Positions 1 to 7,540 of a stretch of 64,000 nt of DNA are shown piece by piece. The notes under the pieces were generated by a model. That model did no database searches and was not told where the DNA came from. It worked only from the letters and a program-made list of their open reading frames with translations. Within the stretch, counting starts at the first letter, position 1. The number at the start of each line of letters is the position of its first letter. Origin of the DNA: JADJSS01 sp046329815 (GTDB lineage Bacteria; Bacteroidota; Bacteroidia; Chitinophagales; JADIYW01). Position numbers and translations under genes: made by a program. The DNA is taken from contig JAXLTY010000002.1 in NCBI GenBank assembly GCA_046329815.1, positions 1,240,001-1,304,000 on the forward strand, in the 5' to 3' direction.

Positions 1-868
1 AAATCAATACGCACTCTATTTAAAAACTAAAAAAGACAATCCGACTAATTTTGCTTTTTATATAGACGTTGCCAATTACTTCTATACTACTGACCGCAAA
101 GATAAAGCTATACAGATCTTATCTAACATTGCTGAGATCGACCTGGAAAATCATGAACTGATGCGTGCGATGGCGTACGTTTTAGAATCATGGAAAGAGA
201 TAGATTTGGCATTAGATGCTTACACGGAAATTCTTAAAATAAAAGGCGAAGAACCGCAAAGTCATCGTGATTATGCATTAGCATTAGCAGAAAAAGGCGA
301 TTATCAGCAAGCTGTCAATCTGTTATATGATATCCTGAATAAAACGTGGGAAGACAGTGAAGATCGTTTCGAAGGTATTGAAGGCGTTATCATTAATGAA
401 ATTAACCAGATCATTGCAGCATCTGATAAACATATCAATACTTCAAAAATTCAGAAACGCTTTTTGAAAAAAATGCCGGTTGATATGCGTGTTATTATTG
501 ACTGGAATAAAGATGAAACCGATATAGACTTACATGTTACGGAGCCAAACGGCGAAGAATGTTTTTATGAAAATAATGAAACCGAAAATGGCGGCAGAAT
601 TTCAAATGATTTTACAGAAGGTTATGGTCCGGAAGAATACCAAATTAAAAAAGCTAAGAAAGGAAAATACGAAATCATGATCGACTACTACAATGATAAT
701 TTACAAACGATCAAGACGCCGTGTATAGTAAAAGTTACTACATTCAAAAACTATCAAAGCAAAAAACCGGTAATAGAAACTAAAATAATGCGCATCGAAG
801 ATGATAATGCTGATGAAAATACAAACGATGGCAAAGATGATATTAAAGTAGGTACCTTAATTTTTTAA
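1..868 (+). CDS. TPR and DUF2135 protein, C-terminal part (5' truncated by window)
   Basis: The reading frame is open from base 2 with no start codon that looks genuine, so the true start lies before the window. The N-terminal part shown is helical, with TPR-like pairs (for example DYALALAEKGDYQQAVNLLY). It is followed from about base 470 by a beta-rich DUF2135 (YfaP-like) module containing DWNKDETDIDLHVTEPNGE. In Bacteroidota this module often closes large VIT/VWA or TPR surface proteins; that wider architecture is inferred because the N-terminus is missing. The acidic tail (DDNADENTNDGKDD) ends at a TAA. Function is unknown; a cell-envelope role is likely. Confidence 0.75.
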   Translation, partial: NQYALYLKTKKDNPTNFAFYIDVANYFYTTDRKDKAIQILSNIAEIDLENHELMRAMAYVLESWKEIDLALDAYTEILKIKGEEPQSHRDYALALAEKGDYQQAVNLLYDILNKTWEDSEDRFEGIEGVIINEINQIIAASDKHINTSKIQKRFLKKMPVDMRVIIDWNKDETDIDLHVTEPNGEECFYENNETENGGRISNDFTEGYGPEEYQIKKAKKGKYEIMIDYYNDNLQTIKTPCIVKVTTFKNYQSKKPVIETKIMRIEDDNADENTNDGKDDIKVGTLIF

Positions 869-988
869 TAGTAAAATCAACGAATTCTAAACCAAACAAA
901 CCACATACTAACTAATTACATTGAAATTTTGATTTTCGTTCTAAGTTTGAATTGTAAAAAATATACAGCTAAAATTAAAAACAAAACA

Positions 989-1582
989 ATGAAAACAACA
1001 ACTTCAAACTTCATCTACGCAATCTTATTCGTATTAATTGCAGCATTACCAATGGCTTGTAAGAAAGCAGAAAGCAACGATCCAAACATTGACGACAGAA
1101 CAATCAACAAAACCATCAACGCAGTAGTTGCAGGTTCCGGTTTCGGCTACACTGATTCTTTAGATATCGACAACGATGGATTCATCGACTTTAAATTCCA
1201 ATGTACCGGAAACGATTCAACTCAGGTACTTATATTAGTCACTAAGAACGCTAATATATTAACCGAAAATGTGAATGTCAATGGCGATGTAATACCAACG
1301 AATAAAACCATATCTTCTGGCGATGTATTAGATGCTAGTTCATTAACTTGGGTAAACGCTGCTTATATTTCTTTTAAGTCCATAGAAGTTGGAAATAGTT
1401 TTGATGGCGGAATTCACGGCAAAGGCGATAAATTCTTTGGTTTCCAGCTAAATAAATCTGCTGGTAATTATTTATACGCATGGGTGAAAGTAAACTTAAG
1501 CGACGACCACAAAACATTGACTATTAAAGAAGTTGCCGTGCAAAAGGTAATCAACAAAGCAATTAAAGTCGGCGAAAAATAA
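989..1582 (+). CDS. Predicted secreted lipoprotein
   Basis: 197 residues from ATG 989; an upstream in-frame start at 929 would put a long tail before the signal peptide, so 989 is preferred. Residues 1-23 form a lipoprotein signal with lipobox LPMAC, so Cys24 should be acylated. The mature part carries an acidic calcium-loop-like stretch, DIDNDGFIDFKF, resembling loops seen in secreted Bacteroidota proteins. No enzymatic motif was recognised. It is a single gene that ends just before a strong hairpin terminator and converges on aceA. Surface or periplasmic location is inferred from the signal. Confidence 0.8.
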   Translation: MKTTTSNFIYAILFVLIAALPMACKKAESNDPNIDDRTINKTINAVVAGSGFGYTDSLDIDNDGFIDFKFQCTGNDSTQVLILVTKNANILTENVNVNGDVIPTNKTISSGDVLDASSLTWVNAAYISFKSIEVGNSFDGGIHGKGDKFFGFQLNKSAGNYLYAWVKVNLSDDHKTLTIKEVAVQKVINKAIKVGEK

Positions 1583-1604
1583 ATCATAAATCTTATTAAA
1601 CTAA

Positions 1605-1630
1605 AAGCGCGCAACTTTCGTTGCGCGCTT
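1605..1630. terminator. Bidirectional rho-independent terminator
   Basis: A perfect 10-bp stem (aagcgcgcaa pairing with ttgcgcgctt) with a 6-base loop lies between the convergent lipoprotein gene and aceA. T-rich sequence follows on the plus strand, and the minus strand also becomes T-rich, so it can serve both genes. Confidence 0.8.
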
Positions 1631-1641
1631 CTTTTATATAG

Positions 1642-1664
1642 ATGCTGAAATGAATTCAGCATGA
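1642..1664. repeat. Small dispersed palindrome ending in atgac
   Basis: An 8-bp inverted repeat (atgctgaa / ttcagcat) followed by gaca. Short hairpins ending in atgac recur at 10863, 15004, 39540 and 60284 in this window, so this is probably a member of the same general type of dispersed intergenic palindrome. It sits directly behind the stop codon of aceA. Confidence 0.5.
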
Positions 1665-1666
1665 CA

Positions 1667-2950
1667 TCAATGAAATTGTTCCGTTTCTGTAGAACCAGCT
1701 AATGCTGTAGTAGAAGATTGTCCTTGCTGACAAACTTGCTGAATCGCATCGAAGTAACCAGTACCAACAAACGATTGGTGTTTGATTGCCTGGAATCCGG
1801 CAGATTCTAAAGCAAATTCTCTTTGTTGTAACTCAGAGTAGCCAGCCATGCCACGTTCCATATATGCTTTGCTTAATTCAAACATAACGGTGTTGTTTGC
1901 GTGGAAACCAGCTAATGTAATGAATTGGAATTTGTAACCCATTGCCGCTAAATCTTCACGGAAAGAAGCCATCGCTTTTACATCCATATATTTTGCCCAG
2001 TTGAATGATGGTGAACAGTTGTAAGCCAACATTTTGCCCGGATATTGAGCATGAATACCTTGTGCAAATTCTCTTGCCATACCTAAATCAGGATTTCCTG
2101 TTTCCATCCAGATCAAGTCAGCATATGGTGCATACGATAAACCTCTGTCGATACCTTGCTCTAAACCGTTTTTAACATAGTAAAAACCTTCAGGAGCACG
2201 TTTGCCATCAATGATAAATTTCTGGTCACGCGGATCGATATCAGAAGTGATTAAGTTGGCAGCTTCAGCATCTGTACGAGCGATTACCAATGTAGATACA
2301 CCGCAGACATCGGCAGCTAAACGAGCAGCCGATAATTTATTGATAGCTTCCTGAGTAGGTACTAATACTTTACCGCCTAAGTGACCGCATTTTTTAGCAG
2401 AAGCTAATTGGTCTTCCCAGTGTACACCGGCAGCACCAGCTTCAATCATTTGTTTCATTAATTCAAAAGCGTTCAGGTTACCACCGAAACCAGCTTCAGC
2501 ATCAGCAACGATAGGAACCATCCAGTCGCGTGTTGGTTCGCCATCCATATATTCGATTTGGTCACGACGCATCAAAGAGTTGTTGATACGTTTAACTACC
2601 ATAGGAACAGAGTTTGCAGGATACAAAGATTGATCCGGATACATTTCTGCTGAAAGATTAGCATCAGCAGCTACTTGCCAGCCAGAAAGATAAATAGCTT
2701 TCATACCTGCAGTAACTTCCTGAATCGCCTGATTACCATTAAAAGCACCTAAACCGGCAACCCAGTCATCCGTGTGTAATTTATTCCATAATTTTTCAGC
2801 ACCATTTTTAGCTAAAGTGTACTCGATTTGCACTGAACCGCTAACATTTATTACTTCTTCAGCCGTGTAATCTCTTTTAACGTCTTTCCAACGCGGATTG
2901 CTTGCCCAATCTTTTTTCAGAGCATCCGCTCTTTCTTGTTTTGTTGCCAT
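1667..2950 (-). CDS. aceA: Isocitrate lyase
   Basis: 427 residues, close to the 434 of the E. coli enzyme. It cleaves isocitrate to succinate and glyoxylate, the first step of the glyoxylate bypass, in the cytoplasm. The catalytic KKCGH signature is at residues 186-190 (Cys188), followed by LGGKVLVPTQEAI as in enterobacterial AceA. The metal-site region MVPIVADAEAGFGG is intact. The ATG at 2950 is the only sensible start. It is the last gene of a probable minus-strand run aceB, lipoprotein, FkbM methyltransferase, aceA, with 48 bases between the FkbM stop and its start. Growth on acetate or fatty acids is implied. Confidence 0.97.
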   Translation of the reverse strand: MATKQERADALKKDWASNPRWKDVKRDYTAEEVINVSGSVQIEYTLAKNGAEKLWNKLHTDDWVAGLGAFNGNQAIQEVTAGMKAIYLSGWQVAADANLSAEMYPDQSLYPANSVPMVVKRINNSLMRRDQIEYMDGEPTRDWMVPIVADAEAGFGGNLNAFELMKQMIEAGAAGVHWEDQLASAKKCGHLGGKVLVPTQEAINKLSAARLAADVCGVSTLVIARTDAEAANLITSDIDPRDQKFIIDGKRAPEGFYYVKNGLEQGIDRGLSYAPYADLIWMETGNPDLGMAREFAQGIHAQYPGKMLAYNCSPSFNWAKYMDVKAMASFREDLAAMGYKFQFITLAGFHANNTVMFELSKAYMERGMAGYSELQQREFALESAGFQAIKHQSFVGTGYFDAIQQVCQQGQSSTTALAGSTETEQFH

Positions 2951-2998
2951 TTTTTTATTTGATTTGAAATTTGAAAATTATTTAGATTTAAAATTTAT

Positions 2999-3787
2999 TT
3001 AGATAGTTGATTTAATATAAACATCGCCAAACGTTGTTGAAGTAAACGCTTCTGTTTCCACAAACGCTTTCATTTCCGTAGCTGTTTTCCACGTTGGCAA
3101 AACATATTCCATCTTCTCACCTACACAATAATTACATTCAATATTTGGATTCACGCGCTCCAATTGTTCAATGCATTCTATCACTTTGTTGACAAACTCA
3201 GGTACAGTATATTCAAACGAAATTAATTTTATTGGTGTTGACAAACCTTTCAATACTTCCGGTTCAAAACCTTCTACATCAATTTTGATAAAATCAGGTT
3301 TGCCGTATTTAGCGATAAGAATATCTAATGTTGTAATTGGAATGATCTCTTTTTCATTCCAAGAATAGTTAGCGAACTTTGTATCTTTTAAAGTATCTAC
3401 CTGTTCTTTGGAAAATGTAGAAAGCGTTGATGCATCTGAAATAAAAAACTCCAACTCACCTTCCTGTGCACCTAAACCTTTTGGAACGATGGTGATTGCG
3501 TTTCCAAATTTTTCTTCTAATATTTTAATACATTTTTTTTGCGGCTCAACTGCAATGACTTTCGCGCCAATTTGCAACACCGGCTCGATGCGATTGCCGA
3601 CATTCGCGCCAACATCAAAGTATAAACTATCGCGTGTTAAGAATGTAGAGAAAAACGCGAGGCGTTCTTTTTTCCAAACCGATTCCTGATAGTTATGAAC
3701 TGCTGTATTTTTTTTATCTACTAAAAACCGGTACAACTTGTCGCCAAGAAGTTTGTTTGCCAGTGATTTATTTTTAGTAGCTACCAT
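2999..3787 (-). CDS. FkbM family SAM-dependent methyltransferase
   Basis: 262 residues from ATG 3787; the longer frame to 3814 begins with TTG and overlaps the upstream gene. The SAM-binding motif YFDVGANVG is followed by an acidic strand end IAVEP, and the family hallmark FIKIDVEGFEPEVLKG is present, so the Rossmann methyltransferase core is complete. FkbM proteins methylate hydroxyl groups of sugars and small molecules; the substrate here cannot be told. It lies between aceB and aceA on the same strand, probably co-transcribed, an unexpected position for a sugar methyltransferase. No signal peptide. Confidence 0.85.
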   Translation of the reverse strand: MVATKNKSLANKLLGDKLYRFLVDKKNTAVHNYQESVWKKERLAFFSTFLTRDSLYFDVGANVGNRIEPVLQIGAKVIAVEPQKKCIKILEEKFGNAITIVPKGLGAQEGELEFFISDASTLSTFSKEQVDTLKDTKFANYSWNEKEIIPITTLDILIAKYGKPDFIKIDVEGFEPEVLKGLSTPIKLISFEYTVPEFVNKVIECIEQLERVNPNIECNYCVGEKMEYVLPTWKTATEMKAFVETEAFTSTTFGDVYIKSTI

Positions 3788-3800
3788 TTTTTGTGTTGAT

Positions 3801-4220
3801 CTATTTTTCTTCAAAAACCGTTTTGCCTGCTTTGTCGGTTATTTTAATTCCGTCTTTATCATTAAACGTAAATTCTTCGTTCGAATACGTTCTGCCATCT
3901 GGCATCGGCACATCCGATACTTTTTCTTTTGATGTTAATACGATATGTTTTCCGTTTAAATCAAAAGCAACAGTTGAAGCGTTGTTATCATATGTAAACG
4001 AAACAGTTTTACCATCTTTTCCTACTACTTCATCCGTTGCTGTTGCAGCTAATTTTCCTTTCGGTTGTTCGTGAACAGGCATTGTATCTATTTGCTGTAC
4101 TGTATCAACAACTGCAATTAAACTATCAATTGTATCAACAACAGATGTTGTATCTTCTTCTCTTTGCTTACATTCAGTAAAAAAACATCCAACGATTAAT
4201 ATGATAATAATTTTCTGCAT
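3801..4220 (-). CDS. Small putative lipoprotein
   Basis: 139 residues from ATG 4220; the extension to 4229 uses TTG. The N-terminus MQKIIIILIVGCFFTECKQ is a short hydrophobic signal with a possible lipobox (FTEC), less canonical than most. A Thr/Val/Asp-rich linker follows, then a beta-rich domain (about residues 60-139) with repeated strand-turn patterns such as GKTVSFTYDNNAS and GKHIVLTSKEK. It may be a small MliC-like or membrane-bound inhibitor type fold, but no family was recognised with confidence. It starts 2 bases after the aceB stop, so translational coupling with aceB is likely. Confidence 0.7.
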   Translation of the reverse strand: MQKIIIILIVGCFFTECKQREEDTTSVVDTIDSLIAVVDTVQQIDTMPVHEQPKGKLAATATDEVVGKDGKTVSFTYDNNASTVAFDLNGKHIVLTSKEKVSDVPMPDGRTYSNEEFTFNDKDGIKITDKAGKTVFEEK

Positions 4221-4221
4221 A

Positions 4222-5814
4222 TTAGTCAATGTAATTATATGCTTCCAGCGTTAAAAATTCTTCCAATGTATCTTCTAAAGACATCTTTGTAAACAATTCG
4301 GTTGCTAAGTCAAATTTAGATGCGGCATATTTATCGCCTAATGTTGCTTTATACGCTGCAACTTGCTCGTTAATTAATTGCTGCACTAATTCTGCTGTTA
4401 CTTTCGTTCCATCATCTAATTTTGCATCTTCATGATGTACCCATTGCCAAACTTGTGTACGTGAAATTTCAGCAGTTGCAGCATCTTCCATCAAGTTATG
4501 AATTGGAACGCAACCATTGCCACGCAACCACGCTTCTAAGTATTGAATACCAACATCAATATTGTTTTTCAAACCCGCTAATGTAATTGTACCTGTCGGA
4601 ACTTGTAATAAATCAGCAGCAGTTACGTTTACATCTTCACGTTTCACATGAATCTGATTTGGCGTTGGCATGTATTTATTGAACTCATCCATTGCAATTT
4701 GCACTAAACCAGGATGTGCTACCCAAGTGCCATCGTGACCTGCTTTTGCTTCGCGTTCTTTATCAGCACGCACTTTTGCTAATGCAGCGTTATTTGCTTC
4801 TTCATCATTTTTGATTGGAATTTGTGCAGCCATGCCGCCCATTGCAAACGCGTTACGTTTGTGACAAGTCTGGATTACCAACTCAGAATACGATTTCAAG
4901 AAATGCGTCGTCATTGTTACCTGCATTCTGTCTGGTACTAAAAATTGTTTGTTTTTTACCGTACGTTTAATGAACGAGAAAATATAGTCCCAGCGACCGC
5001 AGTTCAAACCTGCACTGTGTTCTTTTAATTCAAATAAGATTTCATTTAATTCAAATGTAGCCACAATCGTTTCGATTAACACTGTTGCTTTGATAGAACC
5101 TTGCGGAATGCCTAATTCATTTTGCGCATCCACAAAAATATCATTCCACAAACGCGCTTCGAGATGGCTTTCCATCTTTGGCAGATAGAAATACACACCG
5201 CTGCCACCTGCAAAACGTTGTTTTGCATTATGGAAAAAATATAAAGCAAAATCCCAGATAGAACCGCTTGCTACTTCACCATCAACCAAAACGTGTTTTT
5301 CCAACAAATGCCAGCCACGCGGACGCACGAACAAGGCAGCAATCGTATCGTTCAGTTTGTACGATTTCCCATTTTGTTCTAATGAAATGGTTTTGTTGTT
5401 GGCATCTCTTAAATTAATTTGACCAGAAATATTATTTTCCCAAGTTGGTGCATTTGAATCTTCAAAATCTGCCATAAACACTTTTGCACCGGAATTCAGT
5501 GCGTTGATAATCATTTTACGGTCAACAGGACCTGTGATTTCCACGCGTCTGTCTTGAATATCAGCCGGACAAGGTGCAACCGTCCAGTCGCTTTCACGGA
5601 TTTCTTTGGTTTCCGGTAAAAAATCAGGTAATTCACCTGCATCTAATCTAACTTGTCGTTCTACGCGTTTTTGCAGTAATTCTTTGCGTCTTGCGTTGTG
5701 TTTGCGTTGCAATTTCGCGAAAAAAGCTAACGCTTCAGGCGTCAGGATTTCAGCGTATTCAGGTGTAAATTTTCCTTTAATTTCAATTCCTTCAGGTGTT
5801 TGGTAAGCTGACAT
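4222..5814 (-). CDS. aceB: Malate synthase A
   Basis: 530 residues, the usual size of the A isoform. It condenses glyoxylate with acetyl-CoA to malate, the second step of the glyoxylate bypass. Family landmarks seen: the active-site strand FVRPRGWHLLEKHV, IWDFALYFFHNAKQ, the Glu-rich VLIETIVATFELNEILFEL, GRWDYIFSF, and the C-terminal AEISRTQVWQWVHH. The start ATG 5814 follows a region with no other frame. It heads the minus-strand run that ends in aceA, so both shunt enzymes are probably co-regulated. Confidence 0.97.
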   Translation of the reverse strand: MSAYQTPEGIEIKGKFTPEYAEILTPEALAFFAKLQRKHNARRKELLQKRVERQVRLDAGELPDFLPETKEIRESDWTVAPCPADIQDRRVEITGPVDRKMIINALNSGAKVFMADFEDSNAPTWENNISGQINLRDANNKTISLEQNGKSYKLNDTIAALFVRPRGWHLLEKHVLVDGEVASGSIWDFALYFFHNAKQRFAGGSGVYFYLPKMESHLEARLWNDIFVDAQNELGIPQGSIKATVLIETIVATFELNEILFELKEHSAGLNCGRWDYIFSFIKRTVKNKQFLVPDRMQVTMTTHFLKSYSELVIQTCHKRNAFAMGGMAAQIPIKNDEEANNAALAKVRADKEREAKAGHDGTWVAHPGLVQIAMDEFNKYMPTPNQIHVKREDVNVTAADLLQVPTGTITLAGLKNNIDVGIQYLEAWLRGNGCVPIHNLMEDAATAEISRTQVWQWVHHEDAKLDDGTKVTAELVQQLINEQVAAYKATLGDKYAASKFDLATELFTKMSLEDTLEEFLTLEAYNYID

Positions 5815-5936
5815 GTCGTATAATGTGATTTTGTGTGCGAAAGATACGAAATTGCTAAAAATTGCATGGAGTTTGTCATGTTACCTAAAGTTTACTATAA
5901 AGTTGTGAACGCTATGCATGCATTGGAAATCTGAAA

Positions 5937-7073
5937 TTATTTTGATTTCTCAATATAATCATTCGTGATTTTCAGAAATTGATCGATATAACTTTCCCAA
6001 GTGAAGCTTTTTACGGCTGCATGTGTGTGCCGGCAGATTTCTGTGTAATTCGGATGATTATATAAAGTTATGATGTCGTTTGCCAAAATTTCGGCATTAT
6101 TGTCTGAACTGTAGTTTACAAAATCATTAGTTTCGCCAAAGGTTTGCGAAAATTCATCGTAAGGTGAAATTAGAATCGGATTATAGAAATACATAGCTTC
6201 GATCGTTGCGGAAAAAGCGCTCCATTTTGACGTAGTGTTTACATACATTTTTGCAGATTCCAGTAAATCGTAATACAATTTGCGTTCACTTTCTGTAGCT
6301 TTGTTCAGGTAACCATGACAAAAAACATGTTGCGGCAAATGGTCAAAATCCGAATCTTTCAATCCGATAAAATGCAATTCTAAGTCAGGATTTTTCTGCT
6401 GCGCAATGACAAACGCTTTCAGCAATACATCAGCGCCGCTTTTGTATTTGCTACTGCCGATAAACAGAATTTTATTAGATTTTTTCTTCTTTGCCAAGAT
6501 CTCGCTTTCATCAGAATGGATCTTAGAATTAATAACGTTGCCTATATAGTAAATATTTGAATTTTTATACTTAACTTTCATATATTCAGCTACTTTTGGA
6601 AACAGCACGAATACCAAATCTGCCTTTTCAATATGTTCATTTTCTCTTTCCACAAACTCGTTTTCCAGCGAACCAGGTTTCCTGTTCTTGAAATAATTGA
6701 AATAATGATCAAATGTCCAGTCGCCAAACAAAATGGTTGGTTTTGAAGAATACTTCTTCGCGGAAAAGCTGAACGACAAAAACAGGAATGCATCCGAGTG
6801 CGGATACTTTTTCACTGCATTTTTTATCTTGAAGTTGATATGCCAGTCATGAATCTTTGTACGATAATATTCGTAAGCATCATGTTTTTTTGTGCGTTTT
6901 AGTATTTGCCAGATACTGATTCTGTACAGCGTTTTCAGTATTTTAGATGTTCTGATATTAACACGGTTGACTTTCACGCCTTTGGAAATCAGTGTTTCAG
7001 TGAAAAAATACGGCACATTCGACCAGGTGCTAATGTCTGCCGAATCGCCGTTTGTGAATACCGTAATTTCCAT
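5937..7073 (-). CDS. GT-B glycosyltransferase (group 1 / GT4-like)
   Basis: 378 residues. The C-terminal half shows the GT1 Rossmann pattern: ILFIGSSKYKSGADVLLKAF, LELHFIGLKDS, HVFCHGYL, the region YYDLLESAKMYVNTTSKWSAF and the donor-site stretch SATIEAMYFYNPIL with a conserved Glu. The N-terminal acceptor domain is divergent and basic. No signal or membrane segment. It probably builds surface polysaccharide or a protein glycan. It lies upstream of aceB, 122 bases away, and may be a separate unit. Start at ATG 7073. Confidence 0.85.
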   Translation of the reverse strand: MEITVFTNGDSADISTWSNVPYFFTETLISKGVKVNRVNIRTSKILKTLYRISIWQILKRTKKHDAYEYYRTKIHDWHINFKIKNAVKKYPHSDAFLFLSFSFSAKKYSSKPTILFGDWTFDHYFNYFKNRKPGSLENEFVERENEHIEKADLVFVLFPKVAEYMKVKYKNSNIYYIGNVINSKIHSDESEILAKKKKSNKILFIGSSKYKSGADVLLKAFVIAQQKNPDLELHFIGLKDSDFDHLPQHVFCHGYLNKATESERKLYYDLLESAKMYVNTTSKWSAFSATIEAMYFYNPILISPYDEFSQTFGETNDFVNYSSDNNAEILANDIITLYNHPNYTEICRHTHAAVKSFTWESYIDQFLKITNDYIEKSK

Positions 7074-7144
7074 TTTGCCGTAAAAATAGACTGTTTTTAA
7101 CGGAAAATAAACTAAAATGAGCAGAAGATATTTGTATTAATAAT

Positions 7145-7175
7145 TTTGTAGTAACATAAAAAGTGCTTATCTTTG
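7145..7175 (+). promoter_or_regulatory. Bacteroidota-type promoter of rpsO
   Basis: A -33 box TTTG (7145-7148) and a -7 box TATCTTTG (7168-7175), matching TAnnTTTG, are separated by 19 bases, the spacing known for the Bacteroidota primary sigma factor. Transcription should start near 7182, leaving a short leader before the rpsO ATG at 7214. Confidence 0.7.
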
Positions 7176-7213
7176 CACTTCAAATTTTGGATGACAATTA
7201 TATTTTAATCAAG

Positions 7214-7477
7214 ATGACAACACAACAAAAACAAGACATTTTCAAAGAATTCGGCGGCTCAGCTACAAACACAGGTTCAGTAGAATCACAAGTGGCGTTG
7301 ATTTCACACAGAATCAATCACATTTCAGGCCACTTAAAAACGAACAGAAAAGACCATTCTTCTACTCGTTCTTTATATAAATTAGTAGGTCAAAGAAAAC
7401 GATTATTGAAATATTTAGCGCATAAAGACATTCTTCAATACAGAGCGTTAATTGAAAAATTGGGTTTAAGAAAATAA
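7214..7477 (+). CDS. rpsO: 30S ribosomal protein S15
   Basis: 87 residues starting MTTQQKQDIF; the upstream in-frame extension to 7163 falls on the promoter and is rejected. The S15 signature is intact: GSVESQVALISHRINHISGHLK followed by HSSTRSLYKLVGQRKRLLKYL. S15 binds 16S rRNA early in assembly of the small-subunit platform. As in many bacteria it stands just before pnp, here with a hairpin terminator between the two, so pnp receives read-through or uses its own promoter. Confidence 0.98.
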   Translation: MTTQQKQDIFKEFGGSATNTGSVESQVALISHRINHISGHLKTNRKDHSSTRSLYKLVGQRKRLLKYLAHKDILQYRALIEKLGLRK

Positions 7478-7491
7478 ACCTTACTTTCCAC

Positions 7492-7516
7492 AGCGAGGCA
7501 TTGCCTCGCTTTTTTA
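7492..7516 (+). terminator. rpsO terminator
   Basis: An 8-bp GC-rich stem (agcgaggc / gcctcgct) with a 3-base loop and a T run directly behind. In the rpsO-pnp arrangement it may also act as an attenuator or processing site for pnp, which begins 25 bases later. Confidence 0.85.
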
Positions 7517-7540
7517 TTTTTTACACATAAATTTTATTAG

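Noticed and set aside
1468..1662. Minus-strand frame starting MLNSFQHLYKR
   Set aside because: It is the translation of a dispersed palindrome and then runs antisense to the lipoprotein gene.
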